Positions 1 to 9,930 of a DNA stretch of 64,000 bases are shown here, in pieces. The notes under the pieces are model-generated. The model made no database searches. It had not been told where the DNA came from and saw nothing but the letters and a program-made list of their open reading frames with translations. Each line of letters starts with the position of its first letter. Within the stretch, counting starts at the first letter, position 1. The stretch lies in contig JAKTNV010000001.1 in NCBI GenBank assembly GCA_022747635.1, positions 43,452,446 to 43,516,445 of the forward strand, written 5' to 3'. This DNA is from Hetaerina americana. Its lineage: Eukaryota; Arthropoda; Insecta; Odonata; Calopterygidae. A program made the translations under genes and the position numbers.

Positions 1-426
1 CTACATAATACCCCGCAAGCCGCCGCAAGGGCGTGTGGCGGGGGGTGTTAGGTCACCAACCGTAAAAAAGAAAAATACCACATGCAAAAAAAAAACACGG
101 AAAATTACACCCACAGCAGCGCACACACTCATGCAAAAATCCCTTCATCCAATACTCATGCAAACACATATACCGCAAAACCACTAAAAAACTGCACCCC
201 ATGATGCAGCACGAAAGCCACGATTAGATATTCGCTTACCGATAACACATAGAATATTCGCTTTTCTTCGTGATAATAGTCAATATGATTTCTAGTTGGT
301 TGTAATGAGATGAAGTAAATCCTATTCCCCTTTGCGAGGATATAAGTAGAATAGATTTATAAACGCTGGAAATATGTATTCTCAAGCTATGAAGTACTGA
401 AAAGTTATTTTGTGCCTATTTTTTTT
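1..426. other. AT-rich flank with GC-rich hairpin at the window edge
   Basis: Bases 11-43 hold a GC-rich self-complementary stretch: CCCCGC at 11-16 can pair with GCGGGG at 38-43. It looks like the end of a repeat cut by the window edge. The rest is AT-rich with A-runs and no coding signal. AGCTATGAA at 385-393 recurs at 1252-1260 beyond the Penelope-like element and could be its target duplication, but the fit to the element edges is loose. Confidence 0.3.
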
Positions 427-465
427 GGACAATAGTTTCGCCCGTATTCTAACGGGCGTCTTCAG
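427..465 (-). ncRNA. Hammerhead-like ribozyme motif, inverted copy at PLE left end
   Basis: Read on the minus strand: CTGAAGA (465-459), a 7-bp stem CGCCCGT/ACGGGCG with a 6-nt loop, then GAAAC, a 4-nt loop and GTC. This is the order CUGANGA - stem II - GAAAC - short stem III - GUH of a minimal type I hammerhead. PLEs are known to carry such ribozymes. Two caveats: one extra base lies between CUGANGA and the strict stem II, and positions 1.1/2.1 are both C. Self-cleavage is therefore not assured. Confidence 0.5.
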
Positions 466-474
466 GTCGAAAAA

Positions 475-1040
475 CCTTGCAGAAAAACGGATACAAGAGG
501 TCAGTGGTCCTGAAAAGGACCGCCAAGGAAGAGAAGCGTCGGCTCAACGCCACTCGCCACGGTGAAACCAGAGTGACGCCGAAACGGCCAAGGCCTACGC
601 CACGATACCTTACATCGCCGGAACGAGTCAGAAGATATCTCGGGTACTGAGAAAGCACAACATTGCCACGAGATACAACTTTTTCATCAAAGTATCTCAT
701 TTACTTCCTCGGCCAAAAGACAAAATTCCCAAGGAATTGCACGAGGGAGTCTACCAGGTGCCGTGCTCATGCGAGACATGCCGATCAGTAAAAACACGCC
801 GAAAGGGCTACAAGGATCAGGCAGCTCAGTTTATCTGCCATTGCTGAACACGCTTGGAGCGGGCCTGGCCATGATATTAAATTTGATGAGGCCAAAATAA
901 TATCTAAAAAGAGAAGATATTATCCAAGGCCGATTAGAGAATCGATCGAGATATTCAAGGAAAACGATAAATTCAACAAGGAAGATGGCAACCGCGTAGC
1001 AGGCGCTTGGAAAAGCATTTGGCGGGAAACCGCCGACCAA
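475..1040 (+). pseudogene. PLE reverse transcriptase C-terminus and GIY-YIG endonuclease remnant
   Basis: Conceptual translation with frame changes gives the spacer typical of PLE proteins (PYIAGTSQKISRVLRKHNIA, about 605-665). The GIY half of the endonuclease follows (EGVYQVPCSC, about 744-775). The YIG half is damaged. After a frame change comes the conserved downstream part (AIAEHAWSGPGHDIKFDEAK at 838-897, then RESIEIFKENDKFNKEDG to about 990, and AWKSIW near 1020). In PLEs this domain nicks the target DNA. Catalytic reverse transcriptase motifs are not present, and the polypeptide needs at least two frameshifts, so it is a pseudogene. Shorter ORFs on the opposite strand here are shadows. 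Confidence 0.75.
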
Positions 1041-1106
1041 TCACAGAGCAGGGAGGGAAATGAGACACACATAAACGTGGCCAAAACAATGTCCCGGCAC
1101 TTCGGC

Positions 1107-1145
1107 CTGAAGACGCTCGTTGGAACACGGGCGAAACTGTTGTCC
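1107..1145 (+). ncRNA. Hammerhead-like ribozyme motif, sense copy downstream of PLE ORF
   Basis: CTGAAGA at 1107-1113, stem CGCTCGT (1114-1120) with ACGGGCG (1127-1133, one G-T wobble), loop 1121-1126, GAAAC at 1133-1137, loop TGTT, GTC at 1142-1144. It has the same layout as the inverted copy at 427-465 and the copy at 58557. The same caveats about the core apply. Confidence 0.5.
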
Positions 1146-1222
1146 AAAAAAAACAACCTACGCGGTGGCATCCCGAGAATGGAGAGTCATTCATCTGAAC
1201 GCCGCGGAAATCTACGATCCGA

Positions 1223-3603
1223 TTAAGAAATATTTTCTGCATGATGATTTTAGCTATGAAAAATCATTAGCTATGAAACGTGTTTAATCTTTAACACTGA
1301 ATCAGGAGAAAATAGTTCATTAAAAACTTTCAGAAAAAGTGACATGTGGCGCTGAAATTCGACTTGTGATCTTGGGAAAATCATTTTGTTAGTACTTGTG
1401 TACTGCAGAGCCCACATTAATGATGGTGGAAGGTCTCGCTGGACCTCCGACGTCCCATTCCAAATAAGAGGAAGGAAGGCAGGGACACATTCCCTCTCCC
1501 ATAGTCGTAATACCCGTATTCACACCCCTTTTCCATTAGGGGTGTTTACAGGTCATAAAGATATACTTATTAAAATTCGTAAAAGCTTTCCTGTACGTGT
1601 GAATAAAATCTGTCTTGCATTTAATTTTCCGAGAGTATTGTTTTTCACTAATATAAATATGAAGTATTTTTATTCGCACAAACTGAAACACATGGCTTCT
1701 CTCATTACATCTTAATTTTGAATTATGTGAATCAAAGTATACTTTTAAATTGTAGACAAGATATGAACATAGTTCATAAGAACTTATAGGTCATCAGTGC
1801 TTTTAAGTACCCATATATTAATTTATAATAAATAAATGTGACCAATTATCAGATGTTTAATTAATTTTTAAACATCCATGGGCAAAAACTGAAAGACCAA
1901 GGTTGGAGTTGGTTGTGTTTTCAGTTGCGATAGATATCACTATGGGAAAAGAAGCCTTGCATCTACTTTGCGTATTTATAAAGACATCGATTCTTCTTGC
2001 AACTACATTGCTAGAACTCTTGTACTTTTTCTATGCAGAAAACAGCCAAGTATCCTCATGCTAGTTGGAAAAGTTTAAGTTTCCATTTGGTTGGCACAAT
2101 GGAAAACCGTCCCTAAAATTTAATCTGTATACCCTAAAATTTAATTAGTACATTCAAAATCACCGTTATTGAAGAATTTCAAGTTGGAAAGTGCAGGATG
2201 AAGTCCTATTGATTTTCAACATCGCTCCAATGAAGAGCGTTCATTAATGATATTTCCGATGCCAGGATCCCCTCCTCTCACATGGCTGATGTTCGCACCA
2301 CTTTTGTCTATCCAATGCCCAAACCCAACCCCAATCCTCGCTTCCTTCATATACCGTACATCATGTTGTCGCACTCCTTCCCTTCCCTCTCTTCATCTCA
2401 ACACCAACTCATCTGACCTCACTCTTACCCCTCGACAACTCTCCACGTCCTCTTCCTCGGGCCTCATCTATCTACGTCTCCATGATCCAACTAGGACACT
2501 CGCTTCCTCCCCCAAACTCAACCCGTACACACCCCGGAACGTCTTTTTTTCATCTCCTGCAAACCCTCGATATTCTAGAATAACATTTTATGTGTTCTCA
2601 TCATGACACTTAATCGCAGTTTGATTCGCGTTGGTTCAACTTCGGCGGTTCTTGCTCCTCACGTGGGCTGCGGCGCCGGTCAAGAAAAACGAAACAATTT
2701 TTTTTACCGGCAAGAATCAGATTATCGGAGAGCTTTGGGGAGGGGAGGACTTATTTGTTGTGGAAAGTTAAGAATCGAGTTTCGGGCGGAGGCGAGATAC
2801 TCTTCTCTCACTCTGCTCCAAGCTTTCATAACTCTCTCGGTGGCGTTGTGGAACGAAATTAAATCTTTACCAATATTATGTTTGTATGGTTAGAATGTAA
2901 AAATGATGCAGAATTTGATCAGCAATCTAATTTTTTCTATCAACAGAAAATGGAAACATCCCTTTGAGCACACTAAATTCTACTGTTATGGAGCGAATAT
3001 TCAGTATTTTGGATGATTTGTGGGTTCTCTTCAACCTCTCATACGCATGCTCTCATGGAAGATTACAGACTTTCATAAGAGGGGATAGAGTGCTAGTGTA
3101 ATTATACTACCGAGATGGGTATCATTTGCTGCCTTGGCGTTCTCAGTTATATAATGACGTACCTTGCAAAGCACGTAGGCATTGCGGGGTAAGTTTATAT
3201 GCATTAATTTCCCTGAAGTCAAACCACTATATGGGATTGCGAATATATAAAATAAATTTCATAAAAATTAATAACACTTTTGGGAAGATAAAATTGTGGT
3301 AATTTACAGAAGATACAAGAATTTTGAAAAATATTAGTCATTCTTAGTTTAATGCCCTTATTTAATAGTCTTCATCTAGAAAGTATAAATTTTTACACCA
3401 GTCGATTTATTATAAATATCTATGTAATTTTTTTATTTCCTTTTAGAGAGCTAGTTAGCATTCAAATTTAATTTGACCTAAACGGTTAAATATTGACCAA
3501 TATTCGAAGAATGAAGTAGCTCTGTATACACCAGACCTACAGGATTTAGTTTTTTAGCATTCTCATCTATTTTTTAAGAACCAAACTTTTATCATTAGAC
3601 CAA
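1223..3603. other. No recognisable gene; unique AT-rich DNA with a pyrimidine-rich stretch
   Basis: Just after the PLE there is a short local duplication of TTAGCTATGAAA (near 1250 and 1267). From 2250 to 2550 the plus strand is rich in C and T, which opens long but compositionally biased reading frames with no domain. I see nothing else that can be named. Confidence 0.5.
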
Positions 3604-4491
3604 CAGGGTTCGTAAAATAAGTATGGGGACTGGATCCAAAAATAAAAAGTTATTGCAGTTATCATTACAATTACTTAATAATCTTAAAAATATATCCTAC
3701 ATCGATACACTTAGTTCGGCGCGTTTGCCACACGTCAAAAGCCCGCTGGAAGTCGGTTTCCGGAATACTGTTGAGAACCTTTGTCGTAGCCACATGAACC
3801 GCCTCGATGGAGTCCGATATCCTTTGAGGCTCTTTTGAGCTATCCTCTGGGGTAATAAAGTTGTCAAGAAAATCTTCATCTTTCTAGACGCAGTCCAAAA
3901 TTTCTTGCGAAGTTTCCACCGGCGACAGTTTTGTTCCTCGCTCAAGACTTTTGGCACCAGCTTAGCGAGCACTTTCCTCGTCGCAAGATCCTTCGTTACA
4001 ATGGTGTGGACGGTTCCGACTGAAAGGCCGGTATTCTCACTGATAAGGGCGATGGTTAAACGCCTGTCAGAATCCAAAAATGTTTTCACTTTGGCCACCT
4101 TAACATCGGTTTGAGCGGTCGTCGGGCGTCCGACGCGGTGCTCATCTTCGACAAGCTCCCGGCCTTCCTCAAAAACTCTTGTGCGGCTTAAGGCATCATC
4201 CCCATAAGCCTATTTAGTGAGTTCAAGGGTCTCTGAAGCGGATTTCCCGAGTTTAACGAAAAACTTCACAGCGCAGCGTTGCTCGACGGTGCGCTCCATG
4301 CTGGCGCGACGACACCGGAAACAATCACGTCACAAAAATCCGCCTCCTGTCTTAACGCATGCCCAGAAGCGACTGAACTAAGGTGCGCCTGAGTGGTGGG
4401 GGACCCCTCTACCGATCCGAACGGTCGGACCCATCCACCGCTCCGTTGAGGCTACAGGGAATCAGTCACGATACTTATTGTACGGACTCTG
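3604..4491 (-). mobile_element. Mariner element 1, internally deleted
   Basis: An 888-bp element bounded by 29-bp imperfect terminal inverted repeats (3604-3632 and 4463-4491, both starting CAG at the outer end). A TA follows the right end at 4492; the left flank is AA, probably a mutated TA. Mariner elements are usually about 1.3 kb, so roughly a third is missing. The missing part is the middle of the transposase, which carries the catalytic aspartates. It could only move with transposase supplied in trans. Confidence 0.8.
3697..4299 (-). pseudogene. Mariner transposase, catalytic core deleted
   Basis: Reads from ATG at 4299 as MERTVEQRCAVKFFVKLGKS, the first helix-turn-helix of mariner transposases. 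An in-frame stop follows after about 29 residues, and there is a small deletion in the WHKRF segment. The frame continues through the linker (HRVGRPTTAQTDVKVAKVK) and the second helix-turn-helix, ending in VLAKLVPKVLSEEQ. Then the catalytic part is gone, and a shifted frame resumes at the C-terminus (ATTKVLNSIPETDFQRAFDV). The D,D34D triad is absent. The ORF that remains on the minus strand would encode only DNA-binding pieces. It is not functional as a transposase. Confidence 0.8.
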
Positions 4492-4493
4492 TA

Positions 4494-7400
4494 CGATTAC
4501 ACCGAAAGTTTACTACTAACTATACTTTATCTAGGGCCTATAGGAATAAAGTTGAGTAAAGATATAAAAAATTAAAATAATGTATTAATCGGCAACAATA
4601 AAATTTTAATATGTGCTTGTATAATGGATCGTTTATGGACATTGATCTAGTTTTTTAAACACGGAAGGATTAATTTGTTGTCTAATTTTGATTAAAATGA
4701 TGGTAAGTAATAATAACACTTAAAAATTCATTAAATAGGAATATGAATTTTTTAGCACGCATTGAAAAATAATAGTTTTTATAATAAATTGTAATGTGAA
4801 TATACATAAATATTTTTTGAAATGAATTTTCGTGATACTGCTAACCGCTAGGTCCCATATGAAGATGTAAAGTTCAAAGATATTAACCATTTATTCATTT
4901 TAGAAAAAAAAACAAAAATTTATTGCTGTCCATCGAAGTGTATGAAAAATGTATTGAGATAAAAATAGTTTGTTCATATTTTTCTGTGCAATAATTGTTC
5001 ACTTTTTAACAATTACTCTATTTGTAAGAATAATAGATGTTTTTAAGAAGAAAAATATAAGTATGTAGAATTGACCGATTTTTTGACCGCAGTGGAATAA
5101 TCAAAATGCTGATTATAGTATTTTAGTATAATAAAATCTGTGGAAAAGTACGAGTCTTTCTTTCTTTTTTAGTAATGGTGATTATTTTAGGTTTGTGTCT
5201 TTCAATTTGATTTTAGCTTCTAAGCTGATTTAACTTGTTCATGTAAATCAACAGAGTTTAACGTTATATCATCAATGTACTTTAATATTAGAATTACACA
5301 AGCTTAGTCTGAGGGAAAAGAGAATTAAATTAAAGGACGTCCCCAAATTATGCCCCGCTAATTAAAAACACTGCAGGCATATTACTGTCTTCTCCCATTT
5401 TATGTAAGCCCTCACGGTGTTTTCCATTGATGAATAAATTAGCGAGGCAGTGAAAAGATTGATGTCCATATAAAATAACCGCTAAGCATCTTTGACGTGC
5501 AACGGAAATAAAACAAAGAGGAGCGCTCCTTATCTTGTGGGAGGTATGAGAGAGAGAGAAAAAAGGCACCGAAAGGAGTAATGTGTGACGACAAGATTGA
5601 AAATGTACCTGGTTTTTATTTTAAGTCCTAAAGTATTCGGAAAACACTTGGGAATACTTTTTAAATGGATTTGAAGGAAGAAGTCGTCTTGGAGAACGAA
5701 TTCCGACAGCTTTCAGGGCCGGGATTTTTGCATCGGCTAACTCTTCTTTTTTGGTCATCATCTAATCATCAACCGGTTGCCTACTCTTCAATGTACTCTA
5801 GCTTTTCTTCCAATTCTCAATGAGAGTTACATCACGTATATCCTAATGGAAACGAGACCTGATACTACTTTGTGTACTTCCTTTGATGTGGCAGTCCATT
5901 TCGCCTCAATGTGGCAGTCCTTCGTGTACATGGCAATCCATTTTGACTACAAATGTGGCCAATCATGGCGTCTCTTCCCTTCTCCAATAATGCCAATGAT
6001 TCTCCTCTCTCTTTTGCTTTCTCTTTTTTGACATCAACAACACGTCAAATCTTGAGCATTCGTTGGTAACAATAAATTTGGAATGTTTCCATTTCCTCTT
6101 GCCCTACTTCAGCAAAGTCGTATTTCTCCTCCATAAGTAAGTTTTGAAACTCTTTCCCATATATTTCTGCATATAATGCGAGATTTTGGATTCATTCCAT
6201 GATATATAGTATTGTATCGAGAGTTAAACAGAATGCAGAGAAAACCTGGTCAGTAAGTAAAAAACCACCATAATGATATAAGATGAGAGTTTCTGAAGAC
6301 TTCAAGATACAGAGATATATTTATCATTAAAAATTTCAGCTGTACAACGATGCATACGATTTTGATGTACTAATCCAAAGCCGATACAACACCGGAGAGT
6401 TGGACAAAAATGGAAAAATTCGAGGGAAATGCTATTTAACCGATGTATTCGTCTTCTCTTCGCGCTATACTGGATCACCGTTAAAAGTTGGATGAACTAG
6501 CAAATCAATTTACAATTCACAAGATATTCGCTATAGTTTAACGTACCGTATTTCAAAATCACCTGTCAGAGGCTCTTACGATTGCTATCGGTAAACGTAG
6601 ATGTGGTGCTAGAGTAATTCTCTTGATATGGAAGAAAAAGCCCAGTAGAAAATTATATCTGCGATGTGCCTAGGGTTCCTTATCATTGACATTTTAAACA
6701 GTTATAAATTTACCAGCGTCACCGAGGAGTGACTGAAGTTTACTCTCGTCATTGTCGGTATAGTGTGAGTTGTATCTTCTTTTTTTTTGCACGACATGAA
6801 TGCCATCAAATCGTTTTTCTCTTTTCAAATTAATTCTACTGCACGACCAGACTTAATTTACTTTTCAATTCTTTTAGTATAAATAAATTAATTCTCGTAA
6901 ATCAATTTACTACGCATGATGGTCGGGTTCTACAATGTCTTGGAGATTGAGTGCGAACTATGTAGTATCCCCCGTATGAGATTGCATTTCGCATAATTGA
7001 GTCCTAAAACTGTGGAGTAGACATCCTTGGTCGAAGTAAAGCAAACAATTAACATTTTCATGATAACAAATAAATATTTTTCCATCAGCTGTCAAAAACA
7101 GGGTCGAAAGGGAAATAATTAGTTTAGTGGGTTGAATCTAAAGGAAGATGGTAAGTATACGTGGCAATGGGTGAAAAAATATTCCATTAAGAACGCTCCA
7201 AATGTACGAAGGAATATACAACCGTACAAAGGATTCAGCAGTTATGATACGAATAATTATCCTATCCTATTCTTTTAATTAGCAGCTGTCACCCCATGAA
7301 GGAAGATTTTGATGTACTCAGTAACATATCAACAAGGCTTCTAAGACCCGCTTACAACTACACTGAACACCATCCACTAAAATTTTCAAACTCCATCCAT

Positions 7401-7777
7401 TTCCCCTATCTTTGCGTTTTCCTCAAAAAACCTGCCTCTCCCTTACCGTCCCAAGGACTTCTTTGCTTTTGTTTCTGCACGTTTTAAGTTTCGAATCTTC
7501 ACTGCAATGGCATCTCAAAAGTCTTCGATGTTCACTGATCTGTTTACCCTCTCTCCTCAACGACCAAGAGCTGCTCGAATGCACTCCATAGCAAAGTTGT
7601 CACTAATATTTTTAATTCATCTTTACTTAAGGTAAGGACGCAATAAAAGGCTTGCAGGATTACTTAATGTCCCAGTCATCAACTGCCTAATTTGAAAAAT
7701 TTGCTTCTATAGGGTGGAGCAGAATGGACTACCTAGTTTTAAAAAAATCACTGAATTAGCGGAGTGTAAGCAGTGGC
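4494..7777. other. No recognisable gene
   Basis: AT-rich single-copy-looking DNA. The only structure I noticed is a weak local repetition near 5890-5955, where variants of ATGTGGCAGTCC occur three times in about 60 bases. Short ORFs here show no domain, signal peptide or codon pattern that would support a gene. Confidence 0.5.
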
Positions 7778-7815
7778 GTTAGCTGGGAGAAACGGCGTCA
7801 TTTTTAGTAGACACC

Positions 7816-8021
7816 ATGCAGTGCTCTGGTGAGCATTGAGGCTTTGTCGTAGAAACGTTCTGCAATAACAATGATAGTGTGATGGCGACGCAGAGGGCTT
7901 TTCCTAGGCGGTTTAGTTTGACTCGTCATCACAGGATTCCTGATGTTAAAACCATTAGGAAATAGATTACTAGTGTACGGGGGACAGGATCTTCACTTCC
8001 TAGAAAAAGTGATATGCTCTA
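7816..8021 (+). pseudogene. Transposase-type helix-turn-helix fragment (DUF4817-like)
   Basis: Reading from ATG at 7816 gives a broken frame: MQCSGEH, stop, GFVVETFCNNNDSVMATQRA, then FPRRFSLTRHHRIPDVKTIR, stop, ITSVRGTGSSLPRK. This matches the layout of the N-terminal helix-turn-helix common in arthropod transposable-element proteins: an ExxFVVExFxxNxxSVxATQRxFRRxF core, then PDxxTIxxW and RxTGSxxxRK. Two in-frame stops and loss of everything downstream show it is a dead fragment. The assignment rests on pattern memory of this domain family. I see no inverted repeats to define the element. Confidence 0.6.
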
Positions 8022-8229
8022 ATTCATACCATATTACTTTAAGTTTTAAATTAGCTTTCCTCTTTCTCAAAAACCTTCGTCATCTTTAAATTGATCCTCA
8101 ACCCATCTCTAACTTAATATTTCTCCAATGTGTTCAGCAATTAATGACATTCCTCGGCTGACAGGCAAACTTAAGCTTGATAATGAGCAAGTTACTCTAT
8201 TTGACAAGTTCTCTACCTAATTTTATTCC

Positions 8230-8600
8230 TATTTCCAACCCGCCCCAGATTTTGTCATTCCCACCGCATATATGTACGGTAAAAAGCTGCCCATTCCGAC
8301 TACCTGTCTGCTCCCCGGATTTTTGCAGTCTGAGACACGCACAGGTTTCGGATAATTCGCCTATCCTACCTACCGACTTCTATCTGCTGCAATAATTCCA
8401 TTGATTGAGGGAAATTTACTCGGTCAAATACCATCTCGCAATCCACGAAGCAAGCAAATAAAGTCTAGTTGTAATGTATAATCTTTCCCTAGTGATCTCA
8501 TTGCATTTGTGGCACCTTGCATAAATCCAACAAATTCCTAAATCGATCATCCCCCGGGTAATATTTTACCGTCTTCTCCTTTCTTTTGTTGCCTTCCTTT
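8230..8600 (-). pseudogene. LINE reverse transcriptase fragment (RTE-like)
   Basis: On the minus strand, 8456-8390 reads CFVDCEMVFDRVNFPQSMEL, the reverse transcriptase motif with the first catalytic aspartate (consensus FVDxEKAFDRVNxxxLxxLL). It is followed, after a stop, by DRRIIRNLCVSQTAKIRGAD, which matches the next conserved block (DxRLIRNLYxxQTAxVR). Upstream, in another frame, GFMQGATNAMRSLGKDYTLQ fits the GFRxGxGTRDA region. The YADD-type second motif is not visible. Frameshifts and stops mark it as a remnant. The conserved wording resembles RTE-type elements, but the clade is not certain. Confidence 0.65.
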
Positions 8601-8744
8601 GAAAACGAAATGAAACTTATGACCCTCGCCACTCCCTTTTTTCCAATTCTTGGGATATAAATTAATGCTGATCGAAATAAGTCTTCTGGATTGAATTTTA
8701 TAACCTTAGGTTTCTTTCCTTGTTATTTTTTCCTTTTGTTTGTT

Positions 8745-8897
8745 CGTCTATTTCTCTGGTGGCAGGAGAAACAGCTCCCAAGCGCCTTCACTTGACCGTA
8801 GAATTGGGGTAATCAGTTGCATAAACCCCCTGCGGATTTCAGCAGTTATTACGATTCCTCGATAGCTTAATTGGTAGAGCATCAGCCCATTGGATTG
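8745..8897 (+). repeat. SINE family 3, partial copy (5' module and tRNA head)
   Basis: A 115-base module (GGTGG...GAAACAGC...) leads into CCTCGATAGCT and a tRNA-like start (TAGAGCATC...), cut off by a TA microsatellite. The same module precedes the tRNA head at 24960-25087, so it is part of the repeat family and not chance flank. Confidence 0.55.
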
Positions 8898-8898
8898 A

Positions 8899-8942
<44 letters not shown>

Positions 8943-8951
8943 TATATATAT

Positions 8952-9011
<60 letters not shown>
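8898..9011. repeat. TA microsatellite
   Basis: About 114 bases of almost pure TA repeats with a few G interruptions. ORFs with long Tyr-Ile runs here are artefacts of the repeat. Confidence 0.95.
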
Positions 9012-9022
<11 letters not shown>

Positions 9023-9035
9023 TATGCATATAAAC

Positions 9036-9222
9036 CCATAAACACAGCAATCAACCCGAAAGTCGTTTTGTTAGGTGATGGTAGAGTTCACCGAGTACTA
9101 CAGGTACAGGTACAGTACTACAAGTACCTGTAAGCCCGACGGCGTGTGAAATTCACACATTCGAACCCAGGAGCCTCCGATCAGTGGTCCAACGCTCTAC
9201 CCCTGGACTACCACCACCCATA
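9036..9222 (-). repeat. SINE family 1, minus-strand copy
   Basis: On the minus strand it starts with a tRNA-like head (B-box-like CTGGGTTCGAA) and ends in the family tail (GGTGATGG..., TTCGGGTTGATTGCTGTG in this copy). It carries a private insertion of short GTACTACAGGTAC repeats near 9095-9130. Confidence 0.65.
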
Positions 9223-9235
9223 CATATACATATAT

Positions 9236-9507
9236 ATACGACATATAAGACCCACGGATCTCAGGGTAAATTACATATCCTCGATAGCTCAAGTGGTTAA
9301 GAGCATCCGCCCGGCAAGTGGAAAGATCCGGTGTTCGAGTCCCGGTTGAGGAGATATTTTTACTCTTGTGATCTGTTCGATTCCGCCTTCCCCACCTCTA
9401 TTGTGTTCGTCCTTTATACGTGTTCCTATCCCTTTTCCTTATATATGTTTCTGTATATATGAGTATTTATTCGCCGTTTGGCGGGATTTCGTGTTTGAAT
9501 GTGTATG
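9236..9507 (+). repeat. SINE family 3, near-complete copy
   Basis: A short upstream module (GACCCACGGATCTCAGGGTAAA), a tRNA-derived head at 9278-9352 and a non-tRNA tail running into a TA tract. The tail (TTCGATTCCGCCTTCCCCACC, then CCTTATATATGTTTCTGTA) recurs at 27600-27690. Confidence 0.75.
9278..9352 (+). other. tRNA-like head of SINE family 3
   Basis: A 75-base cloverleaf can be drawn: acceptor stem TCCTCGA with TTGAGGA (7 pairs, two of them G-T or A-T), D stem GCTC/GAGC, and anticodon stem TCCGC/GTGGA with loop CCGGCAA. The T-loop is TTCGAGT. Position 33 is C instead of the near-invariant U, and the T stem is poor. The same sequence recurs as a SINE head, so I call it a SINE promoter region, not a tRNA gene. 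Confidence 0.6.
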
Positions 9508-9620
<113 letters not shown>

Positions 9621-9852
9621 GTCTTCCTAGGTTCGATTCCCGGGCAAGACACTCTGGGCACCTGCAGCTCCACCCAAGCTATGTGATTTTTCGGGTACCA
9701 GGTCTTCCTGGGAAACCATAAGCGGTACAGGGAAAGGAACTGGCCTCCCTACCCTTATGTGTGAATATTCACACGTCTTATAGGGCTTAGTACTGGGTGA
9801 TCTCTACCATCACCTACTAAACCGACCTTCGGGTTGATTACTGTGTTTATGG
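9621..9852 (+). repeat. SINE family 1, plus-strand copy
   Basis: Begins with the B-box-like GGTTCGATTCCCGGG. It then shares its body with 27876-28144 (CTTCCTGGGAAACCATAA, GGGAAAGGAACT) and its tail (TACTGGGTGATCTC...GATTACTGTGTTTATGG). Confidence 0.75.
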
Positions 9853-9862
9853 ACTATATATA

Positions 9863-9930
9863 TCCCTCCCCGGACTACAACCTTGACGTGGTGGAAGGGC
9901 TTGTGCGTTCCGATGACCCCTAGAGTTATA
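9863..9930 (+). repeat. Possible retroelement fragment
   Basis: The stretch GGACTACAACCTTGACGTGG and the following GGAAGGGCTTGTGCGTTCC...CCCTAGAG resemble a dispersed arthropod repeat seen beside LINEs. There is no second copy in the window, so support is weak. Confidence 0.35.

Larger units (their letters stand above)
427..1222 (+). mobile_element. Penelope-like retroelement, 5'-truncated, with hammerhead-like motifs at both ends
   Basis: A degraded copy of a Penelope-like element (PLE), a retroelement class that encodes a reverse transcriptase fused to a GIY-YIG endonuclease. Only the C-terminal coding part survives, in broken frames. It is bounded on the left by an inverted hammerhead-like motif (minus strand, 427-465) and on the right by the same motif in sense (1107-1145). 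A short tail ends near CGCCGCGGAAATCTACGATC at about 1218. The same kind of tail (CGCCGCGGAAACC...) ends the foldback element at 58483-58673, which ties the two loci to one PLE group. The reverse transcriptase core is absent, so the copy cannot move by itself. Recognition of the family rests on the protein-level match; exact ends are uncertain. Confidence 0.75.

Noticed and set aside
2247..2606. 119-codon ORF
   Set aside because: Follows from C/T-rich composition; no domain, and low-complexity Ser, Pro and Leu.
8839..9054. ORF with long Tyr-Ile repeats
   Set aside because: Produced by a TA microsatellite; the same holds for similar ORFs near 9420-9720, 24844, 27684 and 27793.
9278..9352. Genuine tRNA gene
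   Set aside because: The cloverleaf is tempting, but position 33 is not U, the T stem is poor, and the sequence recurs as a SINE head at 25076/27513.
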